From Anadara kagoshimensis (lineage: Eukaryota > Mollusca > Bivalvia > Arcoida > Arcidae), in contig CM037862.1 of NCBI GenBank assembly GCA_021292105.1, positions 6,428,765-6,492,764 on the forward strand: a stretch of 64,000 bases of DNA, in the 5' to 3' direction. The position numbers and the translations under genes are program-made. The stretch's first letter is position 1, and each line of letters starts with the position of its first letter. A model generated the notes under the pieces. It was not told the DNA's origin. It searched no databases and saw only the letters and a list, made by a program, of their open reading frames with translations. Shown one piece after another: positions 11,901 to 23,373 of this stretch.

Positions 11901-14900
11901 CTATGGATGTTTTGCAATATTGGATTGTTTAAAGTAAGCTGTTAGTATAACGTCAATATACGCGGTGGTAGGTTCAATCGCAGATTCAAATATTGTCAGA
12001 ATACAACATTAATGAAAAAGAACTTAAACATTAAAAAGAGTTTCACTTTCAGACCCGAAATCATCTCAACATTTCATCAAGTACACTATAGATGCTTTAT
12101 AGTATTGGATTGTTTGAAACGTTTTGTGAGAATAACGTCATTGTATACCATCGTGGGTTTATTGAAGGATCTGGATATCGTTGGACTGCAATATTAATGA
12201 AAAGAGTTCCACTTTTAAACCTGACATCATCTTAACATTTCATAATGTACTGTATAGATGCTTTGTAGTATTGGGTTGTTTAAAGCGTTCTCGTGAGAAT
12301 AACGTTATGGTATACCATCATGGGTTTATTGAAGGATCTGAATATCGTTGGACTGCAATATTAATGAAAAGAACTTGAACATTGGAAAGAGTTCCACTTT
12401 CAGACCTGATATCACCTTAATATTTCATCATGTATTTTTATTATCAATACTTACAATCATAATATTTATCTGCACGCATGGTACAACTTTTTGTCTACAA
12501 GAAAATAAACAAAAACAATCATAGAATATATGTATTTTATTATCTTTTTTATTATTATTTATTTTTTATTTAACATTCAACCGTTAACAAAAAATTCACG
12601 TTTGATTCCAAGTCCTCGGGATATGTAATATTAGACTATATTATTCCGTTAACCGATTATGCATTTCATTATCAATTTTATTTTTTTTAAAATACGTCAT
12701 AAAGAGTACTACATTTCCAGTAAGGGAAAAGTGAAGTAAAAAGAAGTAGTGTTTCATGTCCAAATCAAGATTATTTCACTTATACGGAGGCGGTCATATC
12801 TGGAAAAAATCACAAACTTTCCACAAAATCGAATTGCAACCTTTTGGAAGCAACAACAGAACTGCAGGTGACATACAAAAACATGTGTGAAAGTATGACA
12901 ATGGTAGAAGGTAGACAACTGAGTATGAACGTCTAAACTTTTGAGTGATGTAGTTCTACCTTAAACTTCCAAAACAGCTAAAAGCAATACATGAAAACAG
13001 AAAGTATAATATGTTGAAACAACACATCCAAGAGTGAGTAGCCAATGCTGCAATAATGACACATACAAGTATACTGTAAGTTATACAGGGTTTTGGCAGG
13101 TTACATGGCCCCATGTACCCTATCAAAGATTTATGTACCCCGAGCCGCATATTTTATATGGGAAATACAATACTACCACAGCAACATTGGCAATTGTTCC
13201 ATTGCAATTTCATTCTCAGATTAAAACAGAGTTGATTTCTGTAGCAAAGTGTATGGTAAAACTAGACAAATAAATTAACAATATGATCAGTATTATGTAA
13301 AAAACGTAAATATATGTAGTAAGTACTCACGGGATTGACAAAATTAATATTAGTTCTAATGGGTCTATTATTAACAGGCATTGTAGGTCTGTAATTCTCT
13401 TCTAACAGTGTTTCTGGATCGTCTTCTCCCTTTTGATTAAGTCTTCTGAATTCTGCTAGCTACAATATACCATGAATGAAAAGAGGTTACATGTATATAA
13501 GTAAACAAAAGGTTGTTCCATTTTGTTGGTTCACTGTAATAGTAAAATAATGCTTTTTCTAATTTTTTAATGTACATGTAGTTATAAACTACTGGATGTG
13601 AAATTGGTGGGAGGGGTTTCAATAACACTATTATCATACTACCATGTGCTGATTTTAATTATTATTTTGTCGGTAAGCATCTCAGGAGCGCTTTTCCACA
13701 ACTTCACATCATTTTGTCGGTAAGTTGCAGCTCTGTTGTTTTTGGTTTGTCAAAGTACAAATGAACAATCCAGCCACAGGCGCTGGATACGGTACATATC
13801 ACGCTATGCCTCTACCCTTTAATAAAGAATATTTTTGGAGGAAAAAAGGCAGTGCGCATGTGAATACAGCCAAGGTTTTGATTTTTTCATTTTATTCTTG
13901 ATATGATATTGTTGACTATCTGTATTACCTGTTGTTTTAGTATTCTGATTGGACGGTTAAATAAAATCCAGGTAACAGATTCATAACATCCGGGTTGTGT
14001 AAAGGATCCTTCATATGTTATATATTGTTGTGTTTCCGGTATAAGTAACTTTAACGGTAATCCTGATATTCTGGTGGTTTGATCTGAAATGAATTAATCA
14101 CACAATTACAGGTGAAACATGTATACAGTCAAACCTGTCTGAAAGGCCACTTCTGTATAAGGTCTAGGACCGCCTGCTTTTAAAGGCCAATAAAATTATA
14201 TCCAAATTGCTTTTTTTTCATGTTTTTTGAACCTGTATATAAGGACCGCCTGCTTATAAAGGCCACTTTTACCGGATTCCATAAGGTGGTCTTTATAGAC
14301 AGGGTTGGCTGTACTTTACTTTTATAGCCATTCTAGTATGAATGCTGCATAAACGGTTTATGTGCGTTAGCAATGAACATAAAATTGTTCCCGACTTTGG
14401 ATGGACACTGTCTTCAATGACCAAATGGTTCACAACGGCGTACGTTTGTGTCATTCTACGCATTTTAAACTAATGGTACTTAGGCAAATTGAATATTATT
14501 CAAAGTTAAAATGATGTTTAAGTGTATTCTTTTTTTAATTCTGTAAGAATGAAAATTTCCTTAAATACTAGAAATAAGTGTTCAGGGGGAAAATCTATAT
14601 CATTAAACAAAACAGTTTTTTATGTTAAATTGATAAGCGACCGACGAATAATTTAAAACGCAAGCGAAACATACTGAAAACAATGGCAACACTGAGAACG
14701 TTGATTTATATATAAAATATCAAAATATTAAAATTGCATTATGTGGCATTTTTCCAGAACATGTGTAGAATCTTGACCGTTAAACTACTTTTATAACCAG
14801 TAAAAAGTTAAAAATATTCTATAAACAATTTAGTTTAAGAACATATATCCGATTAATGGTTACCTCAAGTGAACCTACCTTAATTAATTAAATTGACCTC

Positions 14901-17900
14901 CTTATACATATTTAATAAGATATCAGGTATAAAATAACACACAAAGATAGAATACTGTACAATCTTCTCATGCTGGTCAAAATATATACATGTAGAAAAT
15001 GGAGTCCATTATATGGATTTGCTTGTTTAAACTTTTACTTGTGTTGTTTGATTTTAATTTTACACGGGGATGCGTGACTGGTGGGGAAAACCCGTTAACA
15101 ATGGTGGAAATATTGTACAAATCTGACATTGTCGTTTATGGTAGAGATATCCAACATGCCAAACTCAGAAACCCAACGGATTTAGATTGCCGTTTCAAAG
15201 TTTACTGTGTTCTTAAAAGTACGCGATTCGAAGTTCCCGATGAAATCATAATTGAGAACATTAACGAATCCAATGAGTGCACAAGTAAAACGTCAGAAAT
15301 TGAAGTTGGAAAGGAGTATATCTTCGGGCTGGACAGACAGATGAGTGGATTCTTGAGATTTTCTAGTGTTGACCAATTCCAAGCTCCAATATATCCACCA
15401 ACTTGGGAAATTTTAGAAAAATTGCACTCAATCTGTGAGCTCAAAAAGTGGATTTTGCCAGCTGATGGAGACAACTCTACACAATGTCCAGTTGTAAATG
15501 GGCCGGATGAATGTGTCAGTATGATTCCACCCGAAGCGGAACCCGATTTTATTGATTGGATTGCTGGTTTATTTGGAGGAAGTAATGGGGCACCTGCAAG
15601 GAGGTCATTTATCTCCTTGGTTATTAACATCATGGCAGCTCTGGTTTCTGTTTCAATAAACTGTTATTAACATTCAAGGACAAAGAAGCGAAAACAGGAA
15701 AATTTGAACAAATCAAAACACTGTTCTTACAAGGATAATACCAGGCATTCTGTAAAATCGGGAAATTTTCACGTAAATTCGCGATAATATCAAGACGTGA
15801 AAATAAAACTTTCGCGATTTTTCATGTTTTTCAATTGCATTTTTAATTACCATCATCCGATGACGCGAAATTGAAAATTAAAAGTACGCGAATATCTTGA
15901 AACGACAATTTTTGCGAAAATTAAAGATACTCAAATATTTCCCGAATTAAGTATTTCATGAAAAATTGGATTTGGAAAGTTTTGGATGTTAGTGAATGAA
16001 CTTGCCTTTCAATCTGATCTCAGGTAGTTTCTCTGTTATCATGGTAAAAGCTTCGTTTTCTGGAACTCCAAACTGCAAAATATCAAACGAATTTCTTAAT
16101 TCAGTCTGTTTACATTTTCAAAGCTTAAGTTTATTTTATTTTCTACGGATGATCTGTATATATGGCGTTATGTCACGATGCCAATTCTGCAAAATCTGGT
16201 ATAATAAAAGATCCCACAAATATTTTTTAGAGGTAACTATTAGTTAAACTGTTTTAATTTTGCAACAGTGGACAATCGTTTCGGAATAAAATTCCTCATT
16301 AGTAGTGCTCGAATGCAATATCTGGCTGATAAAAAGGAATATACATGTACAGTAATATACACGGTGATGTCTTAGTAATAGTACGCGCTGTTATATAGAA
16401 ATTTGAAAACTACAAAACAACATTACGTTTTGTCATTTGAAAACGATTGATGAAAAATGACTACACAATCAGTGTTGTGTGATATAGTGATCCAAAGAAT
16501 GCATTTTACTTTTTTTGCTAAGAGCAGCAAAAATAGCACAGAATGTCTATATAGACTTAAAGCATACTAGCATCTTTACATGTTCGTCCATGTATAGAGC
16601 CTAAACAATTTATGGTGCTATTCAAAACTAAAGATGACATAACAAAAGTAAAGAAACATATACATGTCGTAGATATGATTCTATTAGCTAAATTGTATTA
16701 AAACAAATCGTCTTCAGAAACAAATTGGTGAAATTAATGCTACAACTTTTAAGAATTAGAGCCAATTACGTCATATATTACAATCAACTGTATAAGTGGT
16801 TGTAATAAACTGCAAGTAAAATAGATAAATCTCTCTTCATTAAGAATGGTTATCAACAGTCTACTTAAGACATGATCACCCTTGGTATATTGTGTGTTAT
16901 ACCACGCTGGCTCTCTTCTTGTTTCATATGAAGGTATTAAAATATTTTACGTCAGTTTTAGTATTTTAAAACAACACGACAATTATTGACATAAAATGAT
17001 TTTCACATTTCTCAAGGGAATAGATGTAAAATATATATCTTAACGGTGGCTTACTTCAGCAAATATGGCAAATATTGCTAAACCTTTAGGAGATACAAAA
17101 GCTAGTGAAGCATTATCATATAAATCTTTGTTGTACGCCAGTAGTTGTATCTAAAAATAAAAGAACAAAAACACAATACATGTATATTGTTTAGCGTTTT
17201 TGAAATGCGGCTTGTAAGAAGAAAAATCGATAGCTGGAAAACATACATGTTATAATAAATATTTCTTTTTATTTTCATGACAGAAACATAATTGGTATTT
17301 CTGTTTTGCATGGTTTATGTCAAAATAAGAATATTTGTTATATGTTATAACCCTGTGTTCCTATCAGCCATCTCAAACAGCATTTGTATTTTACTTAAAG
17401 CGTTATACAACAATGTGAAGTCTGCTACTTATTTTTTATATTGAAAAAGGAATTACTACTATATATCATCATTTTAATAGATAGAGTAGAATCCATAGAT
17501 TGTATACAAGTCAACCCACTCGGGATTATTACATAGAGAATACCAGAACTGTTTATAATGCTTAATAGTATATTTGAGCTGGAATGACTTTTTATTTATA
17601 ATATTAAGGTAAATTGACAAAAAATAACAATGTAAATTTGAAATAGAAATATGTTATAAAATTGGCTCATAAAGTTTTGTTGCTATGGTTTCAGGCTTGT
17701 TTACATATAATTTGTAATGCACATACACGTTGTAACATGTAAAGTCATACGAGTACTCAAATCATATTGCAAAGCGAACTAATCTAAAGCTGATCCTTCC
17801 TTACTTGAGTAACAGAAACCTTTATCACTAAATGAAGAATTTTTTTAGCTTAGTTGTATCAAAAAAAAAAAAAGGAAAAAAAACATAGAGAACACAAAAT

Positions 17901-20900
17901 GTCAAAGCGGAAATGAAATCTTATTGTCAAGAAATCAGCCGAAAACGAAAACCGCGTAGCAATTATACAAATATGGAATTTTTGTAAAAATCAGAAAAAG
18001 AAAAAGAACAATTATATTTTTCGCTCACAATTCTGCTTTACTGAGCCGTGCGAAGTGACGAAATATACTTATGTACTTTGAAAATTCAATAGTAACTGAC
18101 TAGAAGAACATATCCAATTGAATCTAGGGTCGATGGTCAAGTGGTTAAAAGTACAGGCTTTCGAATGACAGCGATTCCTGCTGCCTGGGGCCTAGGTGTA
18201 AAGTTTTGTTAGATCGTTTTCCAATCCCACATTTGAAGATGATTTTAGTTATATATTTACTTCAGCGGGGAATTTGTGTCCTTGTATAGAATGTTCCGAG
18301 CCGGCGTAATCATCTCTCCCAAAATGGAACATGATCTTAAACAAGTTGTAGTTGTACTGTAAGGGTCCGTCTGTGAATGTGAGCACCGGTAACATTACGT
18401 CATCAATAGTGATAGATACGTCATGTCCGGTGTTTGTTATATTTCCGGATATCTGAAAATAGAACCAGTAGGTAAACGACAACAGTAAAGAAAATAACAA
18501 TAATGGAATGTGACAACGAAGGCGGAAATATATCTTGACCACATTTAATGCTTGTTCTTAATGTGTTCTAGCCAAGTCCGTCTGTAGTTTTGTATTGCCT
18601 TTCAAGTTTAAGTTAAGTTATAGTGTAAGCAACAAACTATTCATCACAAAACGTTTGATTGAACAAAATAAGAGATGATATGGCTTCAACTGTTCTACTT
18701 CGCGATATACATGTTATCCTAGCATCATCACCTACAGGACCGGACTGATCAAAGCTCCTTTTAAATTTTTATGAAATAATACATTCAAAAGTGTCATGTG
18801 TTTTTTTATGTATTACCGGGTATTTTATAAAAAAATCAAAAGTAGCACATGTCACTTGAACTAGTTGGTTAGTGAAAACAGTTTTTGTTTATTATAGGCA
18901 TTTTAAAAAATATATATATATTCAAAATGGAACACTTAATGTGCCTAACATAGAAACGACTACTAGAAATGTTTTAAGAATAGCGTCTTAGCATTGGCAT
19001 TCTGTAATGAACGCTGTATGCTGCTCTTGTTAGTAGTCATACCTTCTTTATTTTGATGTCCAGATGTTTCAATGACGGATCAAACAATAGATTGTCCGGT
19101 TTTACATCTATCGGTGACTGGAATTTCCCACTGCTACATAATAACCATGCAGAATTCATTAAACCCCAGAATCTTGGACCTGAAACAGAACATAGATTTC
19201 AAATGTACATAATCAGGTTTTATTGGAACTGTTCATCTTATCGGTTGCTCAAGATAAGGCAATACCAAAATAAATAAATACAGTCCCTCAACCTATGTAG
19301 TAAATTTTACAGATTTGTTAATAACGCACTTATTTTGTTGCAGATTTATTGTACCATGGCGGAGCAAATAAATTTAAGTGTGAACTTTTGAGTCACTGAT
19401 GGCAATTATTAACCAAACAAAATTCTTAAAATTGAATGTAAACATCTTAAATAATTTTATTACTAACACATCTTGAACCTAAATGAATTATGATCATAAC
19501 AAAAAACATTAGAGACAAACACTTCCATCAAGCTACAGTATAGATCTGTCGAACATTGAGCTAACGAAAAGGAGTCGAATCTCAGCTGTTAAGTGTTCAA
19601 GAAGTGCTCGAAAAGCTGCCGAGAGATAAATTTTAACTGCCGAGATACAGGGACCGATATGAGTAGCAGATTCAGCACTAATTCATGAGCTTGGTGTTTA
19701 ACTTTCAACAGGTCTGTACTGTATCAATTCGTCAACTCTTCACACCTCTTTAGTAATAACAGAAACAGAATGGTATTTTAAATCATTGATTTATCCCATA
19801 TTCAAAAGAAATTGTCCTTTAAACGACTTCCATTATTAACTCAAAAAATCTGCAACCTGATTGATTATATATGCTAATTAACATACAAAACAAAAATATA
19901 GCACACTAATTATCAGTGTTCAACAGTATATACATGTATAGTTGAGTATATTCTTGTATATCTCTAGTCTAAATAATCTACAGTCAAACCTGTCTATAAC
20001 GGCCACCCTAGGGAAGTTGTAAAAGTGGCCTAAATGGGCAGGTGACTCTTATATACAGGTTCAAATAAACGGAATAAAGAGCGATTGGGATAAAATTTTA
20101 CTGGCCTTTAAAAACAGGTGGTCCTTATATAGAGGTGGCTTTGTTGGCAGATTTGACTGCAATTTATTTTTTTCTCCGCTTATTTTTTTATATTTTGATG
20201 TACAAGGCTAGGCGCGTCTAGCTACTACTAACGAAATCCACTGACATGTATTAAAAATACCATAGTGACCAATCAGATTAACATTTCTAATAAAACCTGG
20301 TATTTTTTAAAGGATAACTTTTATGGCGTTGATTCATCATTTAACAGAATAACTTAATGCATTATGTTATTATGTCATCATATACTACTTTTTGAATGTA
20401 TTTTATGATTAAATTCAAAAAGTGGTATGTTTAAAGTCAAAGTAATGTTAGTCATAATGCTTGTAGCATAAACCATTAAAATCATAATCACACCCAATGG
20501 AGGTATTGGTACTCAAATTAAAATAAATTTAAAAACCAACTTTAACATGGAGAAAAAATATTGACACTAAAAATACTGAAATAACAATACCTTTGACATT
20601 TTATTTCACACACGCATACAATATCACGCGCAGAAATCAACATGCTTGATAAGTTCTATTATGTTGAAGGTCAGATAATCATCTAGGAAATATTAAACTC
20701 GAAATAATTATTTTATTGTACTTTCTGCACATCATCAAGATAAGATTCTTTTTCAAAAATATTAATTTTCAGTTGTTTGCCATAAATTTTCGACTATAAT
20801 TATTTCAGAACAGTTTTAACGTTACTATTTGTTGTGTTTCTGTTAAATAATTGCGTGTCATCATCCCAGGATAATTAATTAAAGTGGTGTATTGTCTCGA

Positions 20901-23169
20901 AGGGGCAATATTTATACGCTGGCATCATTAACAGTACAGACCTGTCTAAAGTTAAACATCGAACTAATGAAAATAGTCGAAGCTCGGCTGACACGTGGTG
21001 GGAGATCGAGAGGTGGATAGCTAGTAGACGCCTTAAAACTAGTGAGAGATACCGTACAGACCTGTCGAAAGTTTAACACCAAGCTTTCAAATTAGTGCCG
21101 ATTCCGTCATTCTCGGCCCATCCCTAGCTACATTTCGGCAGCTTCTTGGAAATTGCTATCTGTATTTCTTCCTAAGCTTTTTGAAACTTGCTATCCACAT
21201 CTCGACAGTAGAGCTCCGACTCCTTTTCGCCAGCTCAGTGTTAAACTTTCGACAGGTCTGTACTGTATATAACAGCTGCCGAAAAACTCAAGATATAGGT
21301 TAGAAGGTCGAGATGAGCCGCCTGATTTGTTAGCTTATGGTTAAACTTTCGTCAGGTCTGTACTCTATGCTGTGTACTTACAGAAACGTGTCATATCTAA
21401 AAATGATCTTATCCAAAATTTAATTGAATTTGGGATTTTTTGAGAGTAAATTAAATATTGTGTTCTCTATCTGAAATCTACACGTGTATTTTGTTTCGGA
21501 TAACTCATTATAGTTTGTTTAAGATTGAAAGATCTAAATTAAAATGCATAGAGTACCATTTATGCAACCTATATCAGAAAAAATATCCTTCAATAACATC
21601 TTAGTTAAAACGTATTCTTTGATCACACTGTGTAATATACACAAACTACAAAAGGTGATAAAAAAGACAGCTCATTATAAAATTCCCGACTTTGGACGGC
21701 CATATGAGTAAATGTCCAGCGGTGTGGTTAATGGTTATTGTAATACCAGAGAGCTCTCAAACATTTAGCTTATTTTACAACCAGTTTCTATAGTTACGTA
21801 AAGCATACGATAAAAGAATAGTATTCATTAAGATTGATTTTAAAACTGTTAATTGGTAATTTTGAAAACGGGGATAATCTGGTTAAGAATAAAAAACAAA
21901 CATTCTAATCCATGTCCGAATCACAATCCAGAAGCAAAGTAAAAACTTTGGAACCGACAAGAACCGGAATTGACTTATTCCTTTTTGTTCCTCCTTATAT
22001 AATTAGTCCTTTACTTCACTCCATTCAATCGATGTTAAAATACCACAACCACTTACAAACACTGCATTGATAAATTATAATACAAGTATAAAAGTTCATA
22101 TTGTAAAGTATATAAGTAATAAAATGATATTTATTTTATCTTACCTGATATTCCTTCGTATGTCCACCAGCTTGACCATAACGATGTATGTACTGCAATA
22201 AACATTGTAAACAGCAAACCAATAAACAAATAAACATTATATAATCCGAACATTTTATATCAAATATATTAAAGGTTTTTATCTATATTTTACGTTAAAA
22301 AGTGCATCACATTAGGAAAACACACGATCTTAAATCTCCAACTTCTCATTCAAGTCTAATGTTTTCTCGTCAAATTAAAGCACTCATATACCACAATATC
22401 CAGCCAAATGGAAAAATCCTTCAAAATCGATTTACAATTAAATAAAAATAACACAACGCACTCAAGAGGAAATTATTTCCAAACTTTTTCATTTACAAAC
22501 TTATAAAAAAGAACACTGATTTTTCTGGTAACTTAAATCTGCAAGAATCTTCTATTTCTAAAAAAAAACCCAATAAAGGTTCTTAAATTCTTGGGCTATT
22601 CTTGGGCTAAAATGATTGTTTTAGTTTCTACCAAGATAAATTCTTTGGCTTATGACGACTGTTTCAATTTCTACAGAGATAAATGTTGTTCATTTTCTAT
22701 CCTGCCATATACACACGTATCATTGATCTAAAAGTCAGAATTCTGTTATTGTTTCCATCAGAAGACATTACTTTAGTTTTTACAACACGATTCCTTTCCA
22801 TGTTCTTTGCTATCAGTTGTTATATAGAATGTAATTGAAGCTGAATCTCCAAGACATATGAATAGCTCCGGATAATAAAGTAATTGTATTAAACATTGAG
22901 GCTTCGTTCTGAAGGATAGATTTCCCAATGTAAATTGAATTCGATAGCCCATATCCGATAACCCGTATCTCATATGAATCAGTTATATTTGAAGTTATGT
23001 TTTTCAATAACTGGCTTTCTGAACTTTGTTATTGATAGGTGGAAAGAACTGTCAAATTACGGAATCTGAAATGTCAATTTCAGGCATACATCATTATACA
23101 CGCTTTATGCACATATTTTATAAACTGTACTTCTTATTTGAAAAATCGAAACTTTTTATCTAACCCCAT

Positions 23170-23215
<46 letters not shown>

Positions 23216-23308
23216 TGAAAGAGAAAGAGAGAGAGAGGTCAACGTGATGTATTAGAATCAATGGTAAATGATGAGAGATCAGTCATTGTGATGTATTAGA
23301 ATCAAGTG

Positions 23309-23373
<65 letters not shown>

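Noticed and set aside
13034..13273. 79-aa plus-strand frame at 13034
   Set aside because: No domain, no codon bias, overlaps an opposing frame, and lies in a host-gene intron.
15202..15633. 143-aa frame antisense to the NTR-like gene
   Set aside because: No signal peptide, domain or splice support; a shadow of the plus-strand CDS.
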